From CAYUET01 sp964443875 (lineage in GTDB: Bacteria > Auribacterota > JAFGBW01): a stretch of DNA of 55,635 bases. The stretch spans positions 1 through 55,635 of the forward strand of contig CAYUET010000016.1 of assembly GCA_964443875.1 (NCBI GenBank), read 5' to 3'. Below, piece after piece: positions 22,524 through 32,600 of this stretch (within the stretch, counting starts at the first letter, position 1; each line of letters opens with the position of its first letter). The position numbers and the translations under genes are program-made. The notes under the pieces were generated by a model. It was not told where the DNA came from, ran no database searches, and saw nothing but the letters and a program-made list of their open reading frames with translations.

Positions 22524-24470
22524 ATGATGGTTGAATTATTATCTCTTGTTCTGGCTGTTCTTGCCTCGCTGCTGATTCTGCTGATTATCCGTTTCAGACA
22601 AATTCTGGCGGAGCGCAATTATTTTCAGGATATACTGGATGCCATTCCTCAGCCCATCACGGTTACTGACCTGGATATGCACTGGACTTTCGTGAATAAG
22701 GCGGTGGAGAACATGCTGGGGGTTAACCGGAAAACAATCTACGGAAAGCACTGTTCGAACTGGAAAGCCGACATCTGTAATACCGATAAATGCGGTATTG
22801 CCTGCCTTCGCAAGGGGCAGATCAAATCTGAATTCCAGAATAAAGAAAGCGATCACTGGTATCAGACCAATGTATCGTATATTCAGAATAAAAAAGGGAA
22901 AAAAACAGGGCATGTTGAGCTTGTGTGGGACATTCATGCTGAGCGGGCCAGTGAAGAACTCAGGATTGCCACCCTGAGATCAATAGGCGATGGGGTCATT
23001 GCGTGCGACAAAAATGGAATCATAACCCTCCTGAACAAGGCAGCGGAATCCCTGACAGGCTGGTCCGCTGAGGCGGCTCTGGGGCATGATATAGAAGAGG
23101 TTTTTAATATTGTGAATCAGGCGACCCGCGGGAAGGTGATTAATCCTGTTCACCACGCCCTGCAGAAGCGGATCAGTGTTGAGCTTCCCGATCATACCCT
23201 CCTGATTTCGAAAAAAGGAACAGAGCGCAGAATTGCCGACAGCTGTACTTTGATACACGATGTGAAGGAAAAAGTCCTTGGCGCGGTTCTTGTCTTCCGG
23301 GATATCACGGCAGAACATGCTCTTCAGGAGCAGCTGAATCACAGCCAGAAAATGGAGGCGATCGGTCAGCTGGCGGGCGGCTTTGCCCATGATTTCAATA
23401 ATATGCTGACGGGAATCAAGGGCGGGGCTGAACTGCTTCAGTTTCAGAAAAACATCTCTGAAAATAAGGAATCCGCGGAATACCTGAGCATGATACTGGC
23501 CGCTGTTGGGAGAGCCACTGATCTGGCAGGTAAACTCCTCACATTTTCGAGGCGGCAGGTCCTCCATTCAACCCCTATAGATGTTCATCAGGCCATTAAG
23601 GATGCGATTTCACTTATTGAAAAGACTATCGATAAGCGTATCCGGATCCTTTCTGATCTTTCTGCGGAAGCAAGTGTGGTGATCGGCGATCAGACCCAGT
23701 TGCAGAACGTGTTTCTCAACATGGGTATTAATGCCTTTCATGCCATGCCGGAGGGGGGGACACTCAGTTTTGCATCCAAAATCATCGCCCTCGGTCAGGC
23801 ATATTGCGATGCGAGTCCTTTCGGGCTTGTTCCGGGGAATTATATCGATATTGAAGTCAGGGATACCGGATGCGGCATTAAGCCTGAAAATCTTTCCCGC
23901 ATCTTTGAACCTTTTTTTACCACAAAAGAACCAGGCAAAGGAACCGGATTGGGGCTTGCGGTTGCCTACGGAGCCGTCCAGCAGCATAATGGCGCAATCA
24001 CCGTTTACAGTGAACCGGGGATTGGAACCTGTTTTCATATTGTTTTGCCTCTTACGGATAAAACAGTAACATCCCTTTCACAGGAACCCGAAGTCATCCA
24101 TGGCAAAGGTCTGGTGCTTGTGGCGGATGATGAATCGGTCATGCGCATCGTTGCCCGTGCTTTTTTAAAAAAATGGGGTTATGATACGGTGATTGCGGAA
24201 AACGGCCGTATGGCGGTGGATCTCTATCGGGAACGTGCCGGCGAAATTGATCTTGTCATCCTGGACATGATTATGCCTGAAATGAACGGGAGGGATTGTT
24301 TTTTTGCCATTAAGAACATTCGTCCTGATGCTAAAATCGTGCTCTCATCGGGATTCAGCCGTAACGAGGATGTCCTGGATCTGAAAGAACACGGACTGAA
24401 AGGGTTTGTCAGGAAACCCTTCAGCAGCGGGGAACTCAGCAGAATAGTGGCGGAAGCACTGCGGGACTGA
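22524..24470 (+). CDS. Membrane hybrid histidine kinase with Cys-rich PAS
   Basis: 648 residues. One N-terminal membrane helix (4-22); a PAS domain (about 32-140) with Cys77, Cys85, Cys90 and Cys94 in GKHCSNW...ICNTDKCGIACL, which could hold a metal, heme or redox centre; a second PAS (about 150-265). HisKA follows with phosphoacceptor His289 in GGFAHDFNNMLTGI; HATPase_c has DTGCGIKPENLSRIFEPFFTTK and GKGTGLGLAVAYG; the C-terminal receiver has DDE and phosphoacceptor Asp581 (VILDMIMPEMNG). The receiver lacks an output, so signalling probably passes through a phosphorelay. No partner is encoded beside it, and the ATG has no SD. Confidence 0.9.
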   Translation: MMVELLSLVLAVLASLLILLIIRFRQILAERNYFQDILDAIPQPITVTDLDMHWTFVNKAVENMLGVNRKTIYGKHCSNWKADICNTDKCGIACLRKGQIKSEFQNKESDHWYQTNVSYIQNKKGKKTGHVELVWDIHAERASEELRIATLRSIGDGVIACDKNGIITLLNKAAESLTGWSAEAALGHDIEEVFNIVNQATRGKVINPVHHALQKRISVELPDHTLLISKKGTERRIADSCTLIHDVKEKVLGAVLVFRDITAEHALQEQLNHSQKMEAIGQLAGGFAHDFNNMLTGIKGGAELLQFQKNISENKESAEYLSMILAAVGRATDLAGKLLTFSRRQVLHSTPIDVHQAIKDAISLIEKTIDKRIRILSDLSAEASVVIGDQTQLQNVFLNMGINAFHAMPEGGTLSFASKIIALGQAYCDASPFGLVPGNYIDIEVRDTGCGIKPENLSRIFEPFFTTKEPGKGTGLGLAVAYGAVQQHNGAITVYSEPGIGTCFHIVLPLTDKTVTSLSQEPEVIHGKGLVLVADDESVMRIVARAFLKKWGYDTVIAENGRMAVDLYRERAGEIDLVILDMIMPEMNGRDCFFAIKNIRPDAKIVLSSGFSRNEDVLDLKEHGLKGFVRKPFSSGELSRIVAEALRD

Positions 24471-24898
24471 CCTGCGTATTTTGCATGAAAATAAAACCTG
24501 TGTTTTTGCCGCATCAGGGTACAAATTGCATTTCCTTTAAAAAGATTAAAACAGGGGAGAACTCTTTTATAATAAGGGCTCCTAATAATTTGAAAATTAT
24601 TTTCATGCAAGATGCGCAGACAAAAGGTTGTTTTTTGCCTGAATACAGGATTGGGTACAATTTGTACCCAAAGGTTGAAGTCAATAGCGAGGCTGGAAGG
24701 ATTGATTTATCAGGGTTCAGATGAATTTCTTCTGATTTTTCATGGAAGATGCGGCCTTGGGTTTTAATTTCCCTCAATTAACTGGGGCTTGTCATTTCGA
24801 ACGGCAGCGGGAAAGCCAGATTTCTCACGTTTGTTCGGAATGACTATGGATCCCTCTCTCAGTTAACTGCGGGGATCTCCATTGATGAGTCTTAAGGA
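24471..24898. other. Intergenic region with repeats
   Basis: No gene is seen. It contains repeat delta copy 2 (24614-24755), an upstream partial echo (GGGTACAAATTGCA near 24517), and a CAGTTAACTGCGGGGATC stretch of the kind scattered in other intergenic regions here. Confidence 0.6.
24614..24755 (+). repeat. Three-palindrome repeat delta, copy 2 (5' truncated)
   Basis: Matches copies 1 and 3 from GCGCAGACAAAAGGTTG to the end, including TGGGTACAATTTGTACCCA (24652-24670), but lacks the first two palindromes. Confidence 0.8.
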
Positions 24899-25681
24899 TT
24901 ATTGAACTTTTCTTTTTCTTAAAAAAGCAAGCCCGGTGAGCCCCATGCCAAAAAGCATCATGGTTGCAGGTTCGGGGGTTGTGGCGCCTTTTCCCATCAG
25001 ATTGTCGTTGCCGCATTCCATGGTGAAATGGCTGGTGAAATTAACTCCGGAACCTAAAAAGGAAAGATCAAAGGAAGCTGCGTTATGATAGCCGCCCCGT
25101 AAACCATTGACATCGCTGTCTGCGAGCCCCGACAGGTAATCAAAAGAAATGTTTGACCAGCCCTCTACGAGGTCGCCATATTTGGAGTATCTCCAGGGGT
25201 TGGATTCATTATTGTCAGATACGTTTGCGGGTTTAACTCTTGAATAAGAGGTGAGTTCATAAACAGAATAGGTGAGATTGGAAAAATTAAGATCCAGGAC
25301 ATAATCATAACCAAAGCTGTTGCCAACAGTTCCGTCGTACCATGGAGAATTAGTGGAATTATTGGCAGGTCCATATTTCGCGTCTCCGGTAACATCAATG
25401 AAAATATCTCCGGATCTGGTGTTGTCCAGTCCCTTTACAAAATCATATCCGCCTACCATGGTTAAGGTATTATCCTGAAGAAAAAAACCTTCCAGATCCC
25501 ATTGTTGATTTGTTGTAGATCCCGGTTCAACTTCCTGATCCTCCTGCTGTCCTTCCCATCCCGTTGCTGAAGAATACATTTTATCCGGAATGGTGATATT
25601 TGTGCCGAGCGTTATTGCGTAAGCACCAGACGACAATAAAAAAGATAAACCGAATAATAAAGATGTCATTGTTTTTTTCAT
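24899..25681 (-). CDS. PEP-CTERM sorting-domain exported protein
   Basis: 260 residues: a signal peptide (TSLLFGLSFLLSSGAYA), a Gly/Asn/Ser-rich beta body of about 210 residues (VGGYDFVKGLDNTRSGDIFIDVTGDAKY), and a C-terminal sorting signal with TPEPATMMLFGMGLTGLAFL and a final RKRK. In characterised exosortase systems the PEP motif and helix are recognised by EpsH-like exosortase, which anchors or releases the protein at the cell surface. The exosortase is not in this window. AGGGAG precedes the ATG. A sigma-54 promoter motif lies 160 bp upstream. Confidence 0.93.
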   Translation of the reverse strand: MKKTMTSLLFGLSFLLSSGAYAITLGTNITIPDKMYSSATGWEGQQEDQEVEPGSTTNQQWDLEGFFLQDNTLTMVGGYDFVKGLDNTRSGDIFIDVTGDAKYGPANNSTNSPWYDGTVGNSFGYDYVLDLNFSNLTYSVYELTSYSRVKPANVSDNNESNPWRYSKYGDLVEGWSNISFDYLSGLADSDVNGLRGGYHNAASFDLSFLGSGVNFTSHFTMECGNDNLMGKGATTPEPATMMLFGMGLTGLAFLRKRKVQ

Positions 25682-25791
25682 GAGGACTCCCTAATATTTA
25701 TCTCAGGCAGCTCAAGTTATCTGAAGTATAACGACAGGCGCTTAAGCTTTCCATACCCAACTGGGGTGAGGCTTTTTCTGAAATTTTTGAT

Positions 25792-25820
25792 TAAATACCT
25801 CATTTGTGTTATTAAGTCAA
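25792..25820 (-). promoter_or_regulatory. Possible sigma-70 promoter of the PEP-CTERM gene
   Basis: On the minus strand TTGACT, 17 nt, TATTTA. It lies between the sigma-54 motif and the gene and would give a leader of about 100 nt. Sequence match only. Confidence 0.4.
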
Positions 25821-25840
25821 GAGGGTATAGTATTTTTGTT

Positions 25841-25857
25841 TGCAAAAACCGGGCCAA
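25841..25857 (-). promoter_or_regulatory. Sigma-54 (-24/-12) promoter of the PEP-CTERM gene
   Basis: The minus strand reads TTGGCCCGGTTTTTGCA. The invariant GG and GC are separated by exactly 10 nt, and it fits TTGGCACG-N4-TTGCW. RpoN-dependent control by the PrsK/PrsR two-component system is known for PEP-CTERM genes in other bacteria, so the match is functionally sensible. Confidence 0.65.
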
Positions 25858-26149
25858 TCGGGTGTAGAGGTCTGGCCCGCTTAAAAGAAATCTTTTAAAA
25901 TCAAGGTTATGGTAAAACCGGGTGAATATGAAGAGTGTTATGTTTTGGGGTGAGGAAATCGGTAGTTGGCAAAAGTGCCTGTAAAAATTGAGGAGGAGCA
26001 GAGTGCCGGATTATGAATCCTGCTTGAGGCTTTTAAAGTGATTTGCTAAATTATCATTAACTGACTGTAGGGCTGATTCCTATGCTTGATGAAAAGACTG
26101 CATGATTTTTTTACAAAAATGATACCTTTATAAACAGGAGCGCTTTCAC
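25858..26149. other. Intergenic region upstream of the zinc-ribbon membrane gene
   Basis: No gene seen on either strand. A CGGGCCA...TGGCCCG inverted repeat spans about 25850-25880, overlapping the -24 element of the sigma-54 promoter; it could be a regulator site or chance. Confidence 0.45.
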
Positions 26150-26164
26150 ATTACTAAAAACATT

Positions 26165-26665
26165 GTGGTAGGAATAATACTCTCTCTTCTGGGATTTGTT
26201 TTAAACATCGGATGGTTTAGAATTATTTTTGGGATATTCATCATCCCGGCCTATGGTTTTTATCTGATGATCCAGTTCAAACACTGGTTTGCCACTCTTG
26301 AAGAAAATGAAGTTCTGTTGAGGCTTTCCTTTTACAGTAACCTGTGCATGGGTTTGTCCTTTGTTCTGTTTCCGGATATGTCGGTTCTGCCTCATGATAT
26401 GACAGAGGATTCGCCTGTTTATGCTGTTTTCAGTCTTTACAAAAATCCCCCGGTTGTTTTGTTTGTTTTTCTTGCCCTCCTGCTTTTTTCCACTTCTTTT
26501 ATTCTTTTATATAAATTAATAAAGCTGACCCCACCGGCGGTCAATCCCGTGTGGAAGTGTCCGTCCTGTAATAATGAAAACGCCTTTGATCACATTCAAT
26601 GCTGGAAATGCAACACCCCCAAACCTGAACCTGAGTTTAAGCCTGAACCTGAGCTTGATATTTGA
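26165..26665 (+). CDS. Four-helix membrane protein with C-terminal zinc ribbon
   Basis: 166 residues from GTG at 26165. Helices: VGIILSLLGFVLNIGWFRI, IFGIFIIPAYGFYLMI, LSFYSNLCMGLSFVLF, and PPVVLFVFLALLLFSTSFILLY. The cytoplasmic tail holds WKCPSCNNENAFDHIQCWKC, a CxxC-x10-CxxC zinc ribbon of the RanBP2 type, then a Pro/Glu tail. The GTG has no SD, but AGGAG at 26136-26140 precedes an in-frame ATT at 26150, which would give MTKNIVVGII. Function is unknown; 21 nt separate it from the GT87 gene, so the two may form one transcript. Confidence 0.7.
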   Translation: MVGIILSLLGFVLNIGWFRIIFGIFIIPAYGFYLMIQFKHWFATLEENEVLLRLSFYSNLCMGLSFVLFPDMSVLPHDMTEDSPVYAVFSLYKNPPVVLFVFLALLLFSTSFILLYKLIKLTPPAVNPVWKCPSCNNENAFDHIQCWKCNTPKPEPEFKPEPELDI

Positions 26666-26686
26666 AACAGTGAATCCTGATAAGCG

Positions 26687-27967
26687 GTGATCCTGTTCTC
26701 AAAATCCGGCAGCGATGACGGAAGGATAAATATTAAAACAAACATTATTTATTTTTTAATCGGACTGACCGCAATTTTCTTTCTTTATAATTCAGGCCGT
26801 TCTTTCTTCGGGCCTAAAAAAGGGGAGGATTTCGCCCAGTATTATACCGCCTCCAGGCTTCTAGCTGAAAAGCTTGCCCCTGCCGTATACCGTAATGAGG
26901 ATTTATATCAGAAAAAAGCAAAATCCTTCGGCATAAGTCCTGTTGAGGGCAGTAAAGTGATGACCTGCGCCTATCCGCCCGCTCTGGCCTTTATCCTGAT
27001 GCCCCTGGCGGCTTTGAGCTATGCAGAAGCAATGATTCTGTTTTTTCTTCTGAATATTTTCCTGATGTTCCTGGTCCCCTTTCTTGTTTTTGATGCCAAG
27101 GCGGAAAAAGGGGAATTAATTCTGTGGGGAACAGGCCTTAATCTTTTATTCTTTCCAAACTACTATTCCCTCTACATGGGGCAGATCAATTCCGTTTTAT
27201 TGCTCTTCTGCGTATTAAGTTTGTTTTTTATGAAAAAAAACAGGGACATCCTTTCCGCCCTGTTTCTGGCGCTGGCCATAGTGATAAAATTATTTCCTGC
27301 TGTCCTTTTGTTTTTCTGTCTGGCGGAAAGAAGGTTCAAGATCATCGTATACACCCTTATCTGGATTTCCGTCCTGACCCTTCTGTCGCTCAGTGTTTTT
27401 GATGTTGAGGATTACATTTATTATTTCGGCACGGTGCTTCCCCTGCAGCTCGAAGGGGGCGCCTGGTACAGGAACCAGGGGATTTCCGGGTTTGTGTCCC
27501 GCATGTTTTCTGCCAATGAGTATGTTTTGCCGCTTGTGAACTCGCCTGCCCTTGCCCAGACGGTAAAAGCTTTATTTATCGGAGGCATCGGCCTTTCGCT
27601 GACTCTGCTGTCTTTCAGAAAAAAACAGGACCCGCAGATTTTTTCTTTGAAGTTTTTTCTGTTTCTTCACGCGGCGATTTTAGCGGCATCAAAATCATGG
27701 GAGCATTATGCGGTCTGCCTTGTTCCGGAAATCCTTATTTTCCTGGAAATTTTCTGCCTCAGCAGGGGGAAATATGTTTTAACCGCCTTAATCACAGGCA
27801 TGTTTTTCGGGATCTGGAGCTTTACCCTGAATACCGGCGTGGACTATGAGTCGCTTCCGAAAAATTTCATGGGCAATATGATCATGTCTTCGAAATTTTT
27901 TGCCTCCTTTATTTTTTATTGCGCCTTATGGGGGCTGGCTTTTAAAAAAGCCCCTCAGCAGAATTAA
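26687..27967 (+). CDS. GT87-like (DUF2029) polyprenyl-phosphate-mannose glycosyltransferase
   Basis: 426 residues with about ten membrane helices. The first external loop GPKKGEDFAQYYTASRLL with an acidic residue after the first helix, and TCAYPPALAFILMPLAAL, are family landmarks of DUF2029/GT87 enzymes, GT-C glycosyltransferases using lipid-linked sugars. The first possible codon is GTG at 26687, just after an in-frame TAA, with no SD. GGAAGG at 26720-26725 instead faces an ATT at 26732, which would give MKTNIIYFLIGL. Likely transfers mannose or a related sugar to an envelope acceptor; the acceptor is not evident. Confidence 0.75.
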   Translation: MILFSKSGSDDGRINIKTNIIYFLIGLTAIFFLYNSGRSFFGPKKGEDFAQYYTASRLLAEKLAPAVYRNEDLYQKKAKSFGISPVEGSKVMTCAYPPALAFILMPLAALSYAEAMILFFLLNIFLMFLVPFLVFDAKAEKGELILWGTGLNLLFFPNYYSLYMGQINSVLLLFCVLSLFFMKKNRDILSALFLALAIVIKLFPAVLLFFCLAERRFKIIVYTLIWISVLTLLSLSVFDVEDYIYYFGTVLPLQLEGGAWYRNQGISGFVSRMFSANEYVLPLVNSPALAQTVKALFIGGIGLSLTLLSFRKKQDPQIFSLKFFLFLHAAILAASKSWEHYAVCLVPEILIFLEIFCLSRGKYVLTALITGMFFGIWSFTLNTGVDYESLPKNFMGNMIMSSKFFASFIFYCALWGLAFKKAPQQN

Positions 27968-27978
27968 GGTTTTCAGTG

Positions 27979-28005
27979 TTGACACAGTTCTTTTCAATAT
28001 ATTAT
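27979..28005 (+). promoter_or_regulatory. Promoter of the ABC-F gene
   Basis: TTGACA (27979-27984) with TATTAT (28000-28005) 15 nt further on. The ATG at 28016 lies ten nt after the -10 and has no SD, so the mRNA would have almost no leader. Confidence 0.45.
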
Positions 28006-28015
28006 TCATGAATTC

Positions 28016-29506
28016 ATGATTACAGTACAAAATCTTACTAAAAATTACGGCAGCCGGTCGATTTTTGACCGGATCAACTGTTCATTCAACACGGGCGAAA
28101 GAGTGGGACTTGTCGGGAGAAACGGCGAGGGAAAATCCACGCTTCTGCGCATGATTATCGGCGAGGAAACCCCTGATGAGGGCATGATCAGCATGCCCAA
28201 AGGCTATCGCCTCGGATACCTTTCCCAGCATATTCATTTCACAAAGCCGACCGTTGTTGAAGAGGCCTGCCTTGGCCTTCCCAAATTCCGGGAGGATGAG
28301 GAATGGGCGGTGAAAATAGTCCTTTCAGGCCTTGGATTCAGGGATGAGGATTTCGACCGCTCCCCGCATGAATTTTCAGGAGGCTATCAGATCCGTCTGA
28401 ATCTGGCGAAAGTTCTTGTTTCAGAGCCGGACATGCTGATCCTGGATGAACCGACCAACTTTCTGGATATTGTGTCCATCCGCTGGCTTGAGGGATTTTT
28501 AAAAGACTGGAAGGGCGAGATGATCCTTGTGAGCCATGACAGAAATTTCATGGACCGTATTGTGACGCATATCCTGGGGCTGCACCGCAGCAGCGCAAAG
28601 AAAATTCCCGGAGACACCTCGGATTACTATGATCTGATTGAACGCGAGGAGGAGGTTCATGAGAGCCGCCGTCTGAACAATGAAAAAAGCCGCAAAAAGA
28701 TGGAAGAGTTCGTTGCCAAATTCAAGGCCAGGGCCAGTCATGCCAACCTGGTTCAATCCAGGGTCAAAACCCTTGAAAAAAAGGAGCATATAGAAAAACT
28801 TCCCCCGATTGCGACCCTATCCTTTTCGTTTAACTCAGCCTCTTTTGAGGCTCCGCATCCTTTGATTGCCAGTGACCTCACCTTTTCCTATTCCGATGAC
28901 AGCCCCAATCTGATTGAGCATCTGGATCTGACCCTGGAAAAGGGGGACCGCCTCTGTGTTATTGGTAAAAATGGAAAAGGTAAAACTACCCTTTTAAAAC
29001 TTCTTGCCGGACGCCTGACACCGAAAAGCGGAAATGTCCGGATTCATCCGCAGGCCAAGATGGGCTATTACGAACAGGCGAATACCGCCCTGCTCCATGA
29101 CTCCTCAAGCGTTGAGGAGGAAATCGCATCCGGAAAAGCCAAAGAGCTTAAAGCTGTGCGCGATATCTGCGGGGCCATGATGTTTTCCGGGGATGATGCC
29201 TTGAAAAAAATCAAGGTTCTCTCCGGGGGTGAGAAATGCCGTGTGCTTATAGGAAAACTTCTGATGCAGCCCACAAACCTGCTGATTCTCGATGAACCGA
29301 CCCACCATCTGGACATGGCATCCACGGAAGCCCTGATGGAGGCGGTCAATGAATTCGAAGGCTCTGTGGTCATGGTGACCCACAACGAGCACCTCCTGGA
29401 AGGCGTGGCCACCAAACTGGTTGTTTTTCAGAATGATAAAGTGACTTTTTTCCCGGGGACCTACAATGAATTTTTAGACCAGATCGGATGGGAAGAGGAA
29501 GAATAG
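28016..29506 (+). CDS. ABC-F family ATPase (Uup/YbiT/EttA-like)
   Basis: 496 residues with two ABC cassettes and no membrane domain. Cassette 1: Walker A GRNGEGKSTLLR (about 36-47), signature FSGGYQIRL, Walker B MLILDEPTNFLD. A charged inter-cassette linker (about 205-265) follows. Cassette 2: GKNGKGKTTLLK, LSGGEKCRV, LLILDEPTHHLD. ABC-F proteins act on ribosomes to relieve stalls or protect from antibiotics. This length, with a short linker and no long C-terminal coiled coil, fits YbiT-like members better than Uup. Antibiotic resistance cannot be inferred from sequence alone. Confidence 0.93.
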   Translation: MITVQNLTKNYGSRSIFDRINCSFNTGERVGLVGRNGEGKSTLLRMIIGEETPDEGMISMPKGYRLGYLSQHIHFTKPTVVEEACLGLPKFREDEEWAVKIVLSGLGFRDEDFDRSPHEFSGGYQIRLNLAKVLVSEPDMLILDEPTNFLDIVSIRWLEGFLKDWKGEMILVSHDRNFMDRIVTHILGLHRSSAKKIPGDTSDYYDLIEREEEVHESRRLNNEKSRKKMEEFVAKFKARASHANLVQSRVKTLEKKEHIEKLPPIATLSFSFNSASFEAPHPLIASDLTFSYSDDSPNLIEHLDLTLEKGDRLCVIGKNGKGKTTLLKLLAGRLTPKSGNVRIHPQAKMGYYEQANTALLHDSSSVEEEIASGKAKELKAVRDICGAMMFSGDDALKKIKVLSGGEKCRVLIGKLLMQPTNLLILDEPTHHLDMASTEALMEAVNEFEGSVVMVTHNEHLLEGVATKLVVFQNDKVTFFPGTYNEFLDQIGWEEEE

Positions 29507-29565
29507 ACCTAGCGGCTCATGGCCTTGAAACGCGGGGCTGAATCCTGTTGCCGATAATCAAATCA

Positions 29566-29594
29566 TTGACGTTTAAGCGCCCTTGAACTAGACT
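29566..29594 (+). promoter_or_regulatory. Promoter of the PEGA kinase gene
   Basis: TTGACG, 17 nt, TAGACT, placed 41 nt before the ATG, leaving room for the AGAGGG ribosome site. Sequence match only. Confidence 0.5.
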
Positions 29595-29635
29595 TAAGAC
29601 GGGATATTCTTCTAATCTTGAAGAGGGTCAGATCA

Positions 29636-32600
29636 ATGACTGTTACCTGTCCTAAATGCAGCAATAGCTTTCCTGATGAAACAAAGTTTTGTCCAAACGA
29701 CGGCTATGATCTGCATTCAAACCGCACGGATCAGATGACGGGAAAACTTTTTGACAAAAGGTATCAGATTCATCAGAAAATCGGGCAGGGAGGCATGGGG
29801 GCTGTTTACAAGGCCACTCAGGTTGCCACCGGAAAAACAGTTGCCATAAAAGTCATTTCAAAAGCCCTGTCAGATAATCCGGATACCATAAGCCGTTTTA
29901 AAAGGGAGGTCCGGCTTCAGTCCATGCTGGAGCACCCCAACATCATCAATGTCATTGATTTTGTGGAAACCACGACCAATGATTATTATTTCGTGATGAA
30001 TTATGTTGAGGGCCAGTCCCTGAAACAGCTCATTTTAGGCAATGGAAAGCTTCCCCTGAATTTTTTCTATCAGCTTGCCCTCCAGATTCTGAACGCGATC
30101 GATTATGCGCACAGCAATAACATCATTCACAGGGATCTGAAAAGTGATAATATCATCATCTCCAGGCTGAATAATGAGTATGTGGTGAAAATCCTTGATT
30201 TTGGAATTGCCAAGGTGATTCATGAATCGGACACCCTTTCCACGGAGCTTACACGAACAGGCATGGTTCTGGGAACTCCATCCTATATGGCTCCGGAGCA
30301 GGCAAAGGGGGAGCTGTCAAAGGTCGGCCCCCGAAGCGATATTTATTCGCTGGGCGTTATTTTTTACCAGATGCTTTCCGGCGATCTTCCTTTTCATTCG
30401 GATACGCCCTGGGGGCTTCTTCATATGCACATCTATGAGCACCCGGTTCCCCTGAGAAAAAGAAATATGAAAACGCCAAAGGCGCTGGAGCACATTATCA
30501 TGAAGTGTCTTGAAAAGGAGCCTGAACACCGCTTCGCTTCCGTGGCTGAGCTGAAAAAACAGATCATGAAAATCGCGCCGCCTCTTGAAGAAATGAATCA
30601 GATGATTCCCCTGAAGAATTTCAGGGATGAGCAAACCGTATGCGGAAGGGCGGTCAGCCCTTTTAATCTTAAAAAACTTGCTTCAGCTTTAGTTCTTGTT
30701 TTGGCCGGAATTGCCCTGTTTCATTACCGTAGCCCTGTCTATTCCTTATTCAGGACGGTGAAATCCGAGAAAAAAGAGATTCCCCACGCTGATGAAAAAA
30801 TCGTTTCCGGAAATTCTTCTGTGAAAATATTTTCAGATCCCGGGGGAGCCTCTGTTGAAATGAACGGCATGATCAGAAAGAGTCCCGCCCTGTTTGAGCA
30901 TTTGAAGGCGGACCGGTATTTTGTTTCAATCCGGCTCAAGGGGTATGACGCGAAACAGATTGAAGTCGAACTCGCTGAAAATCAGAGCCTGGAAAAAAAG
31001 GTTAATCTGAAGAAACAGCAGGGCGAGTTTCACCTGGAGTCTGTTCCGTCCGGAGGGGAGGTCTGGATGAACGGGGAGTTGATGGGCGTAACGCCGATTA
31101 CCATCGGCCCGATTGACATCGGTGCAAGGGAGATCGTTCTTAAAAAGGAAGGGTATGAGGATAAGAAGCTGACCCTGGAAGTCCTTCCGGATGAAAGTCT
31201 GAAGTTCGGGAGTATTGAACTGATTCCGAGTCTCGGGAAAATGTTCGTCAGGCCTGAAAACAGGATTGATAATCCCTTTATCCGGATCCCTGAAAAAGTT
31301 AAAATCAAAATCGGGGATGAAAACTGGAAGGAGATCTCTCTGCCCCTGGAGGCGGACTTGAGGCCCGGAAAATATAAGATTGAAATTGAAGCCGACGGGT
31401 TTGAAAAAAAGATTTTTCAGGAGGTCGGGATTCTTCCTCATAAGACCAGCACTGTGAAATATGAGCTTGCGCCAAAAGAGGCTTCTCTGCGAGTCAAATC
31501 GGATATTCCACTCGAAATTTTTGAAGATGACAGAAGGATAGGAAAAACCGGTGAGAGAATAGACAGGCTGATTCCCGGAAAGCATGATCTTGTTTTCAAG
31601 GCGGAAGGGTTCAAACCCATTAAGAACTCTGTTATTTTAAATCCCGGGGAGTTCCTGGAAATTGCGGCGTCTGAAACCCATAAACTGATCGGGTCTGTTT
31701 ATGTGAAATATGCGCTGGCCGGTAAGGAAATCAGCGCCCTGTCGATTCCGGAGGTTTCCGTCAAAATCGGGGAAAAGGTTTATGAAAAGATTAAAATGCC
31801 TTTTTTAATCAGGGATCTTCCGGTGGGGAAATATCCTGTGGCATTATCCATGCACGGTTTTAAAGTCAAAGGGATCGATACGGTGGAGGTTGTGGAGGGC
31901 CGTATCGCTGAAATGATTTTTGAACTCGAACCTCTGAAGTCCGGCATGCGGATTTCAAGCCCTGAGACCTTTGAAATATGGGAAAACGGGATTAAGCTCG
32001 GCAATTCCAATACAGAGATCAAGGGGGTTGCGCCTGGTTCACATGAGTTTGTTTTTAAATCAAAGGGGGCAAAGGACAGGCAGAGAAAGATCAGTCTGTC
32101 CCCCGGAGAATCCGTTCAGATTAAGGAAGAACCGCTTCAGAAATTGAAAGGCAGTTTAAGGGTCTCCTGTGAGGTCAGGGATTTTCCTGAGCTGAAGCTT
32201 GAGAAAAAACTAAGAATAAAAATCGGGGACAGGGACTGGAAAAATATACCAATGTCGTGGATTGAAAATGATGTTCCCGCCGGGGAGTGCAGGATTGAGA
32301 TGGAGGCCATAGGGTTTAAAAAGGTTCTGCCCCTGTCTCTGGTGATTGAGCCGGAGAAAATGAACACTGCCACTGTCCTGCTTGAGCCCCGGGACTGCGA
32401 AGTTATTTTTAAATCCAATGTGCTGGATACCCGGGTTTTTGAAGGGAAGGTCTGTTTGGGAAAAACCGGGGAGGTGATTCTGCTCAGGCCGTTTAAGGAG
32501 CATGGCCTGATCCTGAAAGCCGGGGGATTCAGGGATAAGGAACTGAAAATCGTATTGGAAGAGCCGGGTTTGAAAAATGAAAAGTTTGAAGTCGTGATGG

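Noticed and set aside
22539..24610. Minus-strand frames under the hybrid kinase
   Set aside because: No motifs or ribosome sites; the plus strand has complete HisKA, HATPase and receiver motifs.
28016..29506. Antibiotic-resistance ABC-F call
   Set aside because: The linker length and motifs do not separate resistance from housekeeping ABC-F subfamilies by eye.
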